44,394 bases of DNA from CALAZP01 sp041164265 (GTDB lineage Bacteria; Bacteroidota; Bacteroidia; Chitinophagales; Saprospiraceae): assembly GCA_041164265.1 (NCBI GenBank), contig JBEAPR010000091.1, forward strand, positions 1-44,394, in the 5' to 3' direction. The translations under genes and the position numbers were made by a program. The notes beneath the pieces are model-generated. The model ran no database searches. It worked only from the letters and a program-made list of their open reading frames with translations, and was not told the DNA's origin. Below are positions 17,528 to 26,486 of the stretch, one piece after another (positions within the stretch are counted from its first letter, which is position 1; each line of letters opens with the position of its first letter).

Positions 17528-18475
17528 TTAAAATGGCAAATTACTGACATCTACATTTCCCCCAGTTAAAATCATACCCACATTTTTTTGTTTGAACAGC
17601 GCTCGATTGGTCAAAACTACTGCCAAAGGCACAGCACATGAAGGCTCAATAATAATCTTCATTCGTTCCCATATCAGTTTCATGGCCTCGATAATAGATT
17701 CTTCACTTACGGTAAAAATATCATCTAGATATTTTCTGAGATAGTCAAAAGTTAAAGGTCCCAAATCAGTTTTAAGGCCATCTGCAATGGTATCAGTACT
17801 ATAGTTATGTTCAATTTTCCCCGAAGCCAAAGACCGTTTAGCATCATCAACTTTTTGAGGTTCAGCACCTATCACACGAGTGGTGGGAAATTTAAGTTTA
17901 GAATAAATAGCTGTCCCACTCATCAAACCTCCCCCTCCAATCGGAGCCAATATAAAATCAAGTGGTGTATTAGCGGGTAACTGTTCATAAAGTTCCTTAA
18001 CAGCTGTTCCTTGTCCCATAATTACTTGTTCATCATTAAAGGGATGAATCACCGTAGCACCTGTTTGCCGCACTACCTGGTCAAGGCTAAATGCCCTAGC
18101 TTCCACTGTAGGTTCGCAAAAGGTAATTAATCCTCCATATCCTTTAGTAGCTGTTTTTTTAATTTCTGGGGCATTTTCAGGCATAACAATATAGGCTGGC
18201 ACGCCCATTATTGCAGCGGCTCTAGCTACAGCTTGAGCATGATTGCCTGAGGAGTGGGTAGCTAATCCATTGGTTAACAGGTTAGAAGGAAGCCTCAGAG
18301 CGGCATTCATGGCTCCTCTCATTTTGAAAGCTCCAATTTTTTGAAAATTTTCACACTTAAAGTAAATATTAGCACCAGTAATTTGATTGATACTTTCGCA
18401 GGTCAAAACAGGAGTTTTGTGTATGTAAGGGGCAATGGCTAAATGTGCGGCATCAATGTCTTTATTAGTTATCAT
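17528..18475 (-). CDS. PLP-dependent threonine/serine dehydratase (or serine racemase)
   Basis: This 315-residue fold-type II PLP enzyme has Lys51 in GAFKMRGAMNA as the Schiff-base lysine, SSGNHAQA at about residues 75-82, and the phosphate-binding loop GGGGLMSG at 180-187. The length matches catabolic threonine dehydratase (TdcB) and serine racemase; the C-terminal ACT/regulatory domain of biosynthetic IlvA is absent, so allosteric control by isoleucine is not expected. The reaction would be deamination of L-threonine or L-serine to 2-oxobutyrate or pyruvate, or serine racemisation; the two cannot be separated by eye. It is a single gene, with the 75-base repeat element immediately beyond its 3' end. 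Confidence 0.88.
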   Translation of the reverse strand: MITNKDIDAAHLAIAPYIHKTPVLTCESINQITGANIYFKCENFQKIGAFKMRGAMNAALRLPSNLLTNGLATHSSGNHAQAVARAAAIMGVPAYIVMPENAPEIKKTATKGYGGLITFCEPTVEARAFSLDQVVRQTGATVIHPFNDEQVIMGQGTAVKELYEQLPANTPLDFILAPIGGGGLMSGTAIYSKLKFPTTRVIGAEPQKVDDAKRSLASGKIEHNYSTDTIADGLKTDLGPLTFDYLRKYLDDIFTVSEESIIEAMKLIWERMKIIIEPSCAVPLAVVLTNRALFKQKNVGMILTGGNVDVSNLPF

Positions 18476-18590
18476 TTGTTGGCGTCATTTAAACTATCAG
18501 ATGGGTTTACAAATTTTTGTAGTTCCTTTGATGTCGTTCTATTTCTATTTCGACAAACTACCAATTATAGCAAAATAAAAAATACACTAC

Positions 18591-18863
18591 ATGAAAGTAT
18601 CTCGCTTAATCATCCAAATTATTGCGATTTTATTTGGATTATCATTTTTAATAGGGTCAGTTTTACTTATTAACACGTTAGTAACTGTGCCGGGCACCCC
18701 AATAAGCTACCGTCCTGCTGCACTTTTTTCGAATTTTATTTTTGCGATGGAGTTAGGTTTTTCTTTACCCTTTCCCCAAATCTTAGGGCCAATTTTATGG
18801 CTGTTTATTACCTGGCTGTTGTATTTTATAGTTTATCGAATACTTCATTATTTGTTTACGTAA
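18591..18863 (+). CDS. small hypothetical membrane protein
   Basis: The product is 90 residues, starting at ATG 18591. There is one hydrophobic segment at about residues 6-30 and another at about 63-88, with a proline-rich loop between (VPGTPISYRP and SLPFPQILGP). I do not recognise the family. Its last 16 bases overlap the end of the convergent asparaginase-type gene. It is divergent from the dehydratase, with 115 bases between their starts. Membrane topology and an in-place ATG make a real gene likely, but the function is unknown. Confidence 0.55.
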   Translation: MKVSRLIIQIIAILFGLSFLIGSVLLINTLVTVPGTPISYRPAALFSNFIFAMELGFSLPFPQILGPILWLFITWLLYFIVYRILHYLFT

Positions 18864-19837
18864 GCTTCGGCATCATGGAGACTGACCTTTTGTGTATCAG
18901 CTAAAGCGTAATTGAATCCATTTAACATAGAAAATGCGCCATAAGTGCCATCTGGTCGAAGGGCAATATAACCTACTTGAGCATCAGGACCTGTTCCAAA
19001 TTTATCAGCAATCCTTTTTACTGCTTCCTCACATGCTGTTTGAGGATCAGCACCTTGTCGCATTAATTCTACAATTAAAAATGCTCCGAGCGTCTTCATT
19101 ACCAATTCTCCCAATCCAGTAGCCACAGCTCCTCCTATTTCCCCATCCACAAAGAGGCCTGCCCCAATAATTGGAGAATCACCAACTCGACCATGCATTT
19201 TATAAGCCATACCACTAGTGGTACAGGCACCAGCCAATACTCCATTTGAATCTACTGCCAGCATGCCAATAGTATCATGTCGTTCGATATTGGGAATGGG
19301 TTTATATTCTTTTTCTACCAGCCATTTTTCCCAAGCCTTTTTGGATTTTTCAGTGAGGAGTTTTTCTTTTTGGAATCCTTTTTCTAAGGCAAATTGATAG
19401 GCGCCTTCTCCGCTGAGCATCACATGAGGTGTATCTTCCATTACTTTCCGGGCTACCGAAATGGGGTGTTTGATGTCCTGGAGATAGGTTACACTTCCAG
19501 CATTGCCTTTAGCATCCATGATACAGGCATCCAATGTAACTATTCCATCTCGATCGGGTAGGCCGCCATATCCTACCGTTTGGTTATCCGGATTAGCTTC
19601 TTCTATTTTTACTCCATTTTCTACAGCATCTAAAGCACTACCTCCTTTTTGAAAGGTATTCATGGCTTCTTGAGCCGCGGCCTGAGTATTCCAAGTAGAA
19701 ATAACTAGGGGCCGTTCACTTTTACCGAAGGTGTAATTTTTCTCCATGTTTAAGGCTTTCATTGTGGAAGGGATGCCCAAAGCGGAAAGGGTCCCAATTG
19801 CTGCGGTTTGTTTGATAAATGTTCTCCTGTTTTTCAT
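18848..19837 (-). CDS. glycosylasparaginase / isoaspartyl peptidase-type Ntn hydrolase
   Basis: The product is 329 residues. The N-terminus, KNRRTFIKQTAAIGTLSALG, carries twin arginines and a hydrophobic stretch, so export by the Tat route is likely. The enzyme is of the asparaginase-2 (N4-(beta-N-acetylglucosaminyl)-L-asparaginase) family. It is a precursor that cleaves itself before the nucleophile threonine, here Thr189 in RHDTIGMLAVD. Other family pieces are VGYGGLPDRDGIVTLDA, the GRVGDSPIIGAG loop and the Gly-rich GGAVATGLGE. Substrates would be Asn-linked glycans or isoaspartyl/Asn-containing peptides in the periplasm. It starts 11 bases after an NhaC-family transporter on the same strand, which points to a shared transcript. 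Confidence 0.92.
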   Translation of the reverse strand: MKNRRTFIKQTAAIGTLSALGIPSTMKALNMEKNYTFGKSERPLVISTWNTQAAAQEAMNTFQKGGSALDAVENGVKIEEANPDNQTVGYGGLPDRDGIVTLDACIMDAKGNAGSVTYLQDIKHPISVARKVMEDTPHVMLSGEGAYQFALEKGFQKEKLLTEKSKKAWEKWLVEKEYKPIPNIERHDTIGMLAVDSNGVLAGACTTSGMAYKMHGRVGDSPIIGAGLFVDGEIGGAVATGLGELVMKTLGAFLIVELMRQGADPQTACEEAVKRIADKFGTGPDAQVGYIALRPDGTYGAFSMLNGFNYALADTQKVSLHDAEAYVNK

Positions 19838-19848
19838 AAACGTTGGTT

Positions 19849-21333
19849 TTATATAATTCCAGCAAAAAAATAGATAGCGGCGGTAATAGCACCGGCAATC
19901 GAGGCATAAGGTAATTGTGTTTTTACATGATCGATATGATCACTGGCAGATGCCATGGACGACAAAATAGTAGTATCTGAAATGGGGCTGCAATGGTCGC
20001 CGAACACTCCTCCACCGAGGACCGCGGCAATGGTCATATAGGGATCTGCTTGCATGGACTCCGCCATGGGGATGGCAATAGCCATCATGATGGCAAAGGT
20101 ACCCCATGAGGTTCCTGTAGAAAAGGCTATGAAACAAGTCACTAGAAAAATTAAAAAGGGAACCAAACCAGGAGAGAGCCATTCCTGGGTTATGCTGGCT
20201 ACATATTGACCTGTTTCCATGGCTTTACAAACATTCCCAATTGCAAAGGCAAAAAGCATCAACATGGCTAGGGGGACCATTTCAGAAGTGCCTTTGAGAA
20301 TGAGTTGAATCATTTCTTTGAAACGCATAATTTTTTGAATGCGGTAAAAAAGAACAGTGGTTATAATTGACGTAATCACTGCAATTAATACGGAAGTACT
20401 CCCAGAACCTTGCCCTAGTGCAAATACAAATTGTTGGAATCGGATACCATTAGGCAAATTGGAAATAGCACTTTCCCAACCGGTATAGGCAAGCATAACT
20501 GGCATCATTCCTACCATTACCACAATGGGAAAAATCATATTAATCGGCTTGTAATCAATATTTGCTACTGGAGTAATACTGGTGAGTTCGTCAGAAACCA
20601 TAGGCTTGGAGTCCGGATTCATTAATGCACCTGTAGCTTTGGTCCTGTTTTCCGCTTTTGCCATCGGCCCAAAATCTTTATTGGATATAATAATAATCAG
20701 CACCAGGCAAAGTGCCAACATAGGATAAAAGTTAAGGCTTATAGCTTTAACCATGGTAGCAAAAGGATCTTGAAACCCTTGAGCCAAAAGCAAGGACATA
20801 ATAAAAGCGCCCCAACCGTTAAATGGAATCAAAATACTACTTGGAGCCGAACTGGAATCTGCTATATAGGCTAATTTCTCCCTAGGGATTTTTAGTTGAT
20901 CGAAAAGTGGTCTGTATAAGGTCCCAACAGTTAGTACAGAAATACTGGACTCTACGAAAATGATTACACCGGTAAACCAGGCTAGTAATTGCACTAATTT
21001 TCTTTGGGACCATTGGTTTTTAGTTTCGATGCGAGCTAAGAATAGGGTTACTCTTTGAATGAACCCCAATACGCCTCCTGATTTTTGCATGAGGACAATG
21101 AGCGCGCCGACTAAAGCGCAAAAAAGGATCGTTCGGGTATTGCCGGGATCAGCAAATACGGAAACTAAGCCTTCAACGGTTGCCAAACTCCCCTCAATAA
21201 AATTGAAGTCCGAAAGAATCAACCAACCCAACCAAATTCCCAATAAAAGGGAAATATAAACTTGGCGAGTGATAATGGCCAAAAAAATAGCCAAAATGGG
21301 CGGTAAGATGGAGAGAAAACCATATGATTCCAT
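19849..21333 (-). CDS. NhaC family Na+/H+ antiporter-like transporter
   Basis: This is a 494-residue inner-membrane protein with about a dozen hydrophobic segments. The start is set at ATG 21333 because the alternative 18 bases upstream is TTG and overlaps a good -7 element. Family signatures are SSAPSSILIPFNGWGA in the middle, TGTSWGTFAIMMAIAIPMA, and GGGVFGDHCSPISDTTILSS near the C-terminus. The HCSPISDTT motif is shared by NhaC Na+/H+ antiporters and by malate/lactate-type exchangers, so substrate assignment from homology is uncertain. It is followed by the asparaginase-type gene. A joint role, such as exchange of released aspartate or another organic anion, is possible but only by position. 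Confidence 0.88.
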   Translation of the reverse strand: MESYGFLSILPPILAIFLAIITRQVYISLLLGIWLGWLILSDFNFIEGSLATVEGLVSVFADPGNTRTILFCALVGALIVLMQKSGGVLGFIQRVTLFLARIETKNQWSQRKLVQLLAWFTGVIIFVESSISVLTVGTLYRPLFDQLKIPREKLAYIADSSSAPSSILIPFNGWGAFIMSLLLAQGFQDPFATMVKAISLNFYPMLALCLVLIIIISNKDFGPMAKAENRTKATGALMNPDSKPMVSDELTSITPVANIDYKPINMIFPIVVMVGMMPVMLAYTGWESAISNLPNGIRFQQFVFALGQGSGSTSVLIAVITSIITTVLFYRIQKIMRFKEMIQLILKGTSEMVPLAMLMLFAFAIGNVCKAMETGQYVASITQEWLSPGLVPFLIFLVTCFIAFSTGTSWGTFAIMMAIAIPMAESMQADPYMTIAAVLGGGVFGDHCSPISDTTILSSMASASDHIDHVKTQLPYASIAGAITAAIYFFAGII

Positions 21334-21348
21334 GACTGCGTATTTTTT

Positions 21349-21356
21349 CAAATATA
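21349..21356 (-). promoter_or_regulatory. candidate -7 element for the NhaC/asparaginase operon
   Basis: On the minus strand this reads TATATTTG, an exact TAnnTTTG match, 15 bases before the ATG at 21333. The -33 region is only a run of A/T without a well-placed TTG. Its overlap with the TTG codon at 21349-21351 argues against that codon as the start. Confidence 0.4.
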
Positions 21357-21396
21357 ATTTTTATAAATTTCAATTTTAAAAGAATAAAACTATTTT

Positions 21397-23232
21397 ATGA
21401 AAATGCTTAGGTTGACTTTATTGATGAGTGGTTGTTTTGTAACCAGCTTATTGGCTCAAAATAATCCTTTTACAGCATGGAAACATTTTGACGAAGTCGT
21501 CCAACATACCACCGTGCTTAAGAATACCTCCTTTCTGTTGCCCATCAAAGATTTAAAAACCTCGGTATCTCTTGTAAGCCTTGATGGGACGGACTTGGAG
21601 CCTTTAAAATCATCTATTGGAAATTATGGTTATGAGGCTTCTCAAGACGATTTGAATGCTGATTTGGTGGTGGCGGTAGTAGGAGAAAATTTATTAGCAG
21701 GTGAAGCAGTTTTATCTTTTATCAAAAGGAAATTACCAATTACCAGCAAGTTGATGGTTTTACTATTAAATAAGCCTAAGGAGATTCAAAAACACTTGTC
21801 ATTACTTCAGGGGGATGTAGTTCTTATTGCAGAAAGTCCAATTGAAGATGCCTTATTTTATGCTGGGCAAGTCATGTATGGAGGCAGTCGTCCAACGGGT
21901 ACATTATCCAATGATTTGACTATATTCTATAGAAAGGGATTCGGATTGAATCTACCTGAGCCTACTCGATTAGGGTATGCTGCTCCCAAAAGTGTCGGAA
22001 TGGACGGCGAAAAGTTATCTCGGCAAATTGATTCGATAGTAAATTTTGGGTTGGAGGAAAAGGCCTATCCTGGAGCTCAGGTTTTGGTGGCTAGAAAAGG
22101 GCAAATTGTATATCATCAGACCTATGGATTTCACGACTATGATTCTATAAGAACAGTTGAAAGGGAAGATTTGTACGATTATGCCTCTGTAACTAAAGTA
22201 AGTGCTTCTACCCCAGCTTTAGTTAAATTATATGGCGAAGGAAAATTTGATCCTGATCAAAGACTGGGTAATTACGTTCCGTTTTTTAAGCATTCAGATA
22301 AAGGGGATTTGGTTTTACGGCGTATGCTTGCCCACCAATCAGGATTGTTAGCGTGGATTCCTTTTTGGAGGGCGACTTTAAAAAACAATAGTAACTATCC
22401 TTGGAAAGGAAAATGGGATAATGCTTTCGATAATGATTATCGATTTAAGAATAGAACTTTACAGCGGGATTCTAGTCAACGATATTCAGTTAAAATCACC
22501 GATGATCTATGGTTACACGATGGGTATCTAAAAAAGATATATCGATCCATTAGAAAGTCTCCGCTTTCAAAGGATCCCAAATATGTTTATTCTGACTTGA
22601 CTTTTCATATAATGCCTTTAGTCATACAAGAGATTACAGGTCAGCGCTATGAAGATTATGTCAAGGAAAATATACACCTGCCTATTGGGGCGACTACTAC
22701 TACTTACAACCCATTGAGGTTTTTTCCAAAGGAACGTATGGTGCCTACCGAGAGAGATACTTTTTTTCGAATGACTCAAATTCAAGGAACAGTGCACGAT
22801 GAAGGAGCTATCATGATGGGCGGAATTTCAGGGAACGCTGGATTATTCAGCAAGGCGTTGGATTTGGCCAAATTATTTCAAATGTACCTCAATGGAGGAA
22901 CCTATGGCGGGCAAAGAATTTTACAAGAGGAATCCTTAGCCGAATTCACTAAGTGTCAATATTGTGAGGAAGGCAACCACAGGGGTATGGGCTTTGAGAA
23001 ACCATTAATTGAATATGACCCCAATAGAAGTCCCGTTGCTGCTTCCACCAGTCCTTTGGCATTTGGACATTCTGGATATACAGGGACTTATGTTTGGGTA
23101 GATCCAAAAGAAGATTTGCTCTTTATATTTTTTTCTAATCGGGTCCATCCCACTAGAAACAATCGCAAATTATACCAATTGAATATAAGGCCGTCTATTC
23201 ATCAAGTTTTATACGATACTATCATTGATTAG
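21397..23232 (+). CDS. class C beta-lactamase-fold serine hydrolase with residual GH3 C-terminal-like domain
   Basis: This 611-residue exported protein has a signal peptide ending ...TSLLAQ. Residues about 35-190 resemble the C-terminal (GH3_C) domain of family 3 glycosidases (HTTVLKNTSFLLPIKDLK, then APDA-like strands). From about 200 it is a beta-lactamase/transpeptidase-like domain with Ser264 and Lys267 in DYASVTKV, Tyr398 in YSDL and the third box as HSG (558-560) in FGHSGYTGT. Bacteroidota often carry a roughly 1000-residue fusion of a GH3 beta-N-acetylhexosaminidase with this hydrolase. Here the catalytic GH3 barrel is absent and only its C-terminal domain remains. It probably acts on peptidoglycan peptides in the periplasm. 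It converges, with a 4-base overlap, on the murein-peptide operon. Confidence 0.85.
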   Translation: MKMLRLTLLMSGCFVTSLLAQNNPFTAWKHFDEVVQHTTVLKNTSFLLPIKDLKTSVSLVSLDGTDLEPLKSSIGNYGYEASQDDLNADLVVAVVGENLLAGEAVLSFIKRKLPITSKLMVLLLNKPKEIQKHLSLLQGDVVLIAESPIEDALFYAGQVMYGGSRPTGTLSNDLTIFYRKGFGLNLPEPTRLGYAAPKSVGMDGEKLSRQIDSIVNFGLEEKAYPGAQVLVARKGQIVYHQTYGFHDYDSIRTVEREDLYDYASVTKVSASTPALVKLYGEGKFDPDQRLGNYVPFFKHSDKGDLVLRRMLAHQSGLLAWIPFWRATLKNNSNYPWKGKWDNAFDNDYRFKNRTLQRDSSQRYSVKITDDLWLHDGYLKKIYRSIRKSPLSKDPKYVYSDLTFHIMPLVIQEITGQRYEDYVKENIHLPIGATTTTYNPLRFFPKERMVPTERDTFFRMTQIQGTVHDEGAIMMGGISGNAGLFSKALDLAKLFQMYLNGGTYGGQRILQEESLAEFTKCQYCEEGNHRGMGFEKPLIEYDPNRSPVAASTSPLAFGHSGYTGTYVWVDPKEDLLFIFFSNRVHPTRNNRKLYQLNIRPSIHQVLYDTIID

Positions 23233-24419
23233 CGGCTGGCTTCAAAATCATAGACTAATTTGCCCAACTTGGATAAAAAGGGAAAACCTAGGGTCTCGTA
23301 TTCGTATTCACCATCATTAAGGGTTTGATTCTCATTGACATATATGCCAGCTGAAAGCATAAATTCTATTCCTTCGGAAGGATTATGGAAGTAAGCTATA
23401 TCGCTTAAAAAACCATAAGCCAAGCCCACCTTATTGTAAATTTTTAACCCTTCAGGAGCTGGATAAGTGCCGTCTCCCATAAACAGGAATTTGACATAAT
23501 TATCAGGAATATCACTATAGTTCGGATAAGTAGAAGTGGAAGGCCACATCGATAAATATTCCATAACCCGCTCGCGATCCTCAGCATTGATATTGAACGT
23601 ACGATTGGGAGATTCGATGTCATTAGGGAAAATAAACGCTTTTAAAATTTCGTGCAAATCATGAAGGTCCACCAAATTTTTGTCCCCGAAATACAAGGGC
23701 TCCTGGATTATTTCTCCTGCTTCATCCACATAAGCTTTGCCCAAAGAAGTTTCCCCCCGATCTATTCTAGGTAAATTGGTGCATGCCACCTCGCCCTTGT
23801 GAAAAAGCAATTGGTTGTCCACATGGAAGGAAACCGGGTTCGTCAGCATATTCGTCTCGAATGTATAATTAGGCGCTGACAACCGATGGATAATTTCACT
23901 CTTTAAATACCCCTTTTCGCGCATTTTTTTATTGATATAGCAAGGTCCTAACAATTCGTATAGCCTATTAAAGGCATCGTTATCACTGACCAAAAATATT
24001 TTTTTCACGTAGTGGTCAACGGAGGGAAGGAGATCTTCCGCAGTCGAATCCGTCACCACTCCTGTTTGAGGAAAACTCCCTTGTCCAGTAACCATAGTCG
24101 TATGGGCATCCAATCCCTTAATGCGCAGTTCGTTTAAATATTCCAAGGCGAGAAAGGCAACCGGCATTTTCACTGTACTAGCAGGATAAAAATAAGCGTC
24201 CGGGGTGGGGCGATACTCATAATCCTTAAATGTTACTTCCCCACTTTCCTTTCTTTCGATTTGCGTATAAATGATTTGGATTCGGTACTCCTCGGGGTTC
24301 ATCAAAACTGCTCCTAATTCGACAGCATGATCCTTTAAAATTTTTACCAGCGGGTTATCTTGAGCCATACCGGGAATCAAAAGTAATATGAGTAAAAGGT
24401 GTAGCAATATCTGTTTCAT
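23229..24419 (-). CDS. class A beta-lactamase-fold serine hydrolase, exported
   Basis: The product is 396 residues with a signal peptide (MKQILLHLLLILLLIPGMAQ). Active-site boxes of the penicillin-recognising fold are in place: Ser81/Lys84 in YPASTVKMPVA, SDN at 145-147, and K-V-G at 330-332 as the third box (normally KTG). It is longer than a class A beta-lactamase (about 290 residues), with extra sequence between the second and third boxes, so a D,D-peptidase or other amidase/esterase role is as likely as beta-lactam hydrolysis. It is the last gene of a four-gene operon and starts inside the end of the AONS-like gene (ATGA overlap, 24416-24419). The context points to processing of murein-derived peptides. 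Confidence 0.85.
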   Translation of the reverse strand: MKQILLHLLLILLLIPGMAQDNPLVKILKDHAVELGAVLMNPEEYRIQIIYTQIERKESGEVTFKDYEYRPTPDAYFYPASTVKMPVAFLALEYLNELRIKGLDAHTTMVTGQGSFPQTGVVTDSTAEDLLPSVDHYVKKIFLVSDNDAFNRLYELLGPCYINKKMREKGYLKSEIIHRLSAPNYTFETNMLTNPVSFHVDNQLLFHKGEVACTNLPRIDRGETSLGKAYVDEAGEIIQEPLYFGDKNLVDLHDLHEILKAFIFPNDIESPNRTFNINAEDRERVMEYLSMWPSTSTYPNYSDIPDNYVKFLFMGDGTYPAPEGLKIYNKVGLAYGFLSDIAYFHNPSEGIEFMLSAGIYVNENQTLNDGEYEYETLGFPFLSKLGKLVYDFEASR

Positions 24420-25462
24420 AAATTTTCTTTTATCAATTGAATGATTTGATGGAGATCTTCTTGAGTATGTAGGGCATTGATCACCACCCTTTTTATTTTA
24501 GGAGAGTGGGGTGCCGGATAGGGGAAAGCGGATATCAAAATATTCTTTTTCTTGGCTAGCTCATCCAGTCTCGGCATTGTGATTGCTGTAACTGGATAAT
24601 TCGGAATTTTTTTAATACAGGGATGATGGTCCAATTCTCGGTGAAAATAATCAATGTTGTCCATTAGCTTAGTCCATCTATGAATTAAAGTAGGAAAGAC
24701 TTCGTCAAAAGCGTACAAAAAAGCAGGGATGGGAGGACTAGCTCCTCGGAAGAACGCTTGATTGGAGAGGTTGGAAATAAGCGTAGTTTCTCCCAGTAAA
24801 ATGCCTGCTGGTAATCCCCATGCTTTCCCGGTTGAAGCAGTTATAGTTATATGTAAATCGGGAAAAGTTTGCTTAAGATAATGATAACTTCCCATGCCTT
24901 TATGGGTAATTCCCAGCGTATGCGAATCATCAACAACTAGAGTAACTCTTTCAGGACATTTAATTTCACGTAAAACAGAGAAATCGTATTGGTGCACCCC
25001 TAGTGAATCTATGGCATTGCAGAATATAGCTGACTCAGCCTCCACGCTATTGATTTTTTTTACAGTTTGAGTCAACCAATCGGAGAAGGTATTCCCCTCT
25101 GTAGATGTATCTTTTGAGGTTATGGCGGGGTGGGCATCGGGAGCAAAGTAACAGTCGTGTGAACGGTCAAAATATCGGACGGCCAATTGCCCTGCGAGGG
25201 TTCCCGATGAAACGAGTGTAGCAGCAGGTGCCCCAATGGCACGAGCTAATTTTTCTTCCATTTTGCCAAACAACAGTATTTCCGGTGAAGAGGCTCTTGA
25301 TGATCCATAATTGGCCCCATATTTTTCAATACCCATTTGAATAGCACGTTGATAAGCATCATAATGAGGCATTCCTAGATATGCCGTTCCGGCAAAATAA
25401 AGCCATTCTTCTCCTGCGGAATTAATAAATGTCCTTCCAGGGATGGTATGGGCATTAATCAT
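24416..25462 (-). CDS. alpha-oxoamine synthase-like (AONS/KBL family) PLP enzyme
   Basis: This 348-residue fold-type I PLP protein resembles 8-amino-7-oxononanoate synthase and 2-amino-3-ketobutyrate CoA ligase. Visible are YGANYGSSRASSPE, His111 in DAHPAIT (the residue stacking on PLP), Asp178-His181 in VDDSHTLG, and Lys213 in STGKAWGLPAG as the Schiff-base lysine. It is about 40 residues shorter than typical members, mainly at the N-terminus. Its sequence around the lysine (STGKAWG rather than TxSKAFG) is atypical. AONS enzymes condense an amino acid with an acyl-CoA; the substrate is unknown here. No biotin gene is nearby; instead it is coupled by 4-base ATGA overlaps to a dipeptide epimerase and a serine hydrolase, so it may act on a murein-derived amino acid. 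Confidence 0.8.
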   Translation of the reverse strand: MINAHTIPGRTFINSAGEEWLYFAGTAYLGMPHYDAYQRAIQMGIEKYGANYGSSRASSPEILLFGKMEEKLARAIGAPAATLVSSGTLAGQLAVRYFDRSHDCYFAPDAHPAITSKDTSTEGNTFSDWLTQTVKKINSVEAESAIFCNAIDSLGVHQYDFSVLREIKCPERVTLVVDDSHTLGITHKGMGSYHYLKQTFPDLHITITASTGKAWGLPAGILLGETTLISNLSNQAFFRGASPPIPAFLYAFDEVFPTLIHRWTKLMDNIDYFHRELDHHPCIKKIPNYPVTAITMPRLDELAKKKNILISAFPYPAPHSPKIKRVVINALHTQEDLHQIIQLIKENL

Positions 25463-26484
25463 ACTGGGTTCTTTTTTAGTAAAATAGCCCCTGTTCCTGG
25501 TCCCTTTGGTAAGGTAACTACACCATTAGACATCAATAAGGGTTGCCCTGGATCATTTTGAATCAAAAGGGGGCCATCCATATCCACATAATCCAATGCG
25601 GGAAGTAACTGGGCAATGGCAGCAATGCCTATAGAGGACTCAGTCATACACCCTACCATTATTTGCAAACCTAATTGTTGCGCTTTTTGTATCATTTGCC
25701 TAGCTGGAGTTAATCCCCCACATTTCATTAATTTGATATTGATTCCGTCAAACCCCTCCGCACACTTTTCCACATCCTCCAATATCTGACAACTTTCATC
25801 CGCTATAAAAGGAATATTACTATGACTTTTCAATTTAGGCATTAATGAATCATTGGCAACAGGTAAAGGTTGCTCAATCATTTCTATTTTTGATGCTGCC
25901 ATAGCATCAACGAGCTCAAAAGCATTGAAAGGGGTCCAGCCCGTATTGGCATCTATTCTTAAGCGGGCCTCCGTTGCTTTCCTTATGGCAGCTATCGTTG
26001 CTCGATCATCTTGCCCACCTAATTTGATTTTATAAATAGGCCAGGGAAATGCTGTTATTTTTTCTAATATTTCAGAAATATCTCCTAAGCCTATGGTGTA
26101 ATTGGTCAAGGGAATGCTGGAGTAGTCGTCAAACCAGTGTTGATGCAAGGGTATGCCCTTCATTTTACCCCAAAGGTCGTTGGCAGCTACGTCCAATGCA
26201 CACCTCAAAAAAGGATGTTTGCCAAGGATTGGAAAAATATCCGCGTAGTATTGTTCGGGGTGTTCCAGAGGAATTTTTACTAAATCTGGAAGTAATTCTT
26301 TCATAGTGGATACCATACCATCTAAGGTGAGTCCGTAATAGCTTGTTGCAGTGGCTTCCCCGTAGCCACTGAGGCCATCTTTTTGCATTTCTACAATAAG
26401 GGTAGGCTGAGAAAGTCTGCTGCCATGACTGATTCTGAAAGGACTTTTGAGCTGCAAAGAAAACGTGTGAAGTTGTATATTCAT
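25459..26484 (-). CDS. dipeptide epimerase (L-Ala-D/L-Glu epimerase type), enolase superfamily
   Basis: This is a 341-residue cytoplasmic enzyme of the muconate-lactonizing subgroup. The catalytic lysines are Lys152/Lys154 in YKIKLGG and Lys251 in INIKLMKCGG. Metal ligands are Asp178 in RIDAN, Glu204 in MIEQP and Asp229 in ADESC. The DMDGP motif near residue 300 matches the DxD signature that holds the amino group of a dipeptide. The known reaction epimerises L-Ala-D-Glu released from murein to L-Ala-L-Glu for ordinary peptidases. It lies 2 bases after the LD-carboxypeptidase gene and overlaps the AONS-like gene by 4 bases, which fits murein peptide salvage. Exact dipeptide specificity is not certain. 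Confidence 0.92.
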   Translation of the reverse strand: MNIQLHTFSLQLKSPFRISHGSRLSQPTLIVEMQKDGLSGYGEATATSYYGLTLDGMVSTMKELLPDLVKIPLEHPEQYYADIFPILGKHPFLRCALDVAANDLWGKMKGIPLHQHWFDDYSSIPLTNYTIGLGDISEILEKITAFPWPIYKIKLGGQDDRATIAAIRKATEARLRIDANTGWTPFNAFELVDAMAASKIEMIEQPLPVANDSLMPKLKSHSNIPFIADESCQILEDVEKCAEGFDGINIKLMKCGGLTPARQMIQKAQQLGLQIMVGCMTESSIGIAAIAQLLPALDYVDMDGPLLIQNDPGQPLLMSNGVVTLPKGPGTGAILLKKNPV

Positions 26485-26486
26485 GG

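Noticed and set aside
23229..24419. Antibiotic resistance beta-lactamase
   Set aside because: Length and operon context favour murein peptide processing; resistance cannot be claimed from the fold alone.
24416..25462. Biotin synthesis enzyme BioF
   Set aside because: No other biotin gene is near, the active-site lysine context differs and the protein is shortened; I kept the broader family name.
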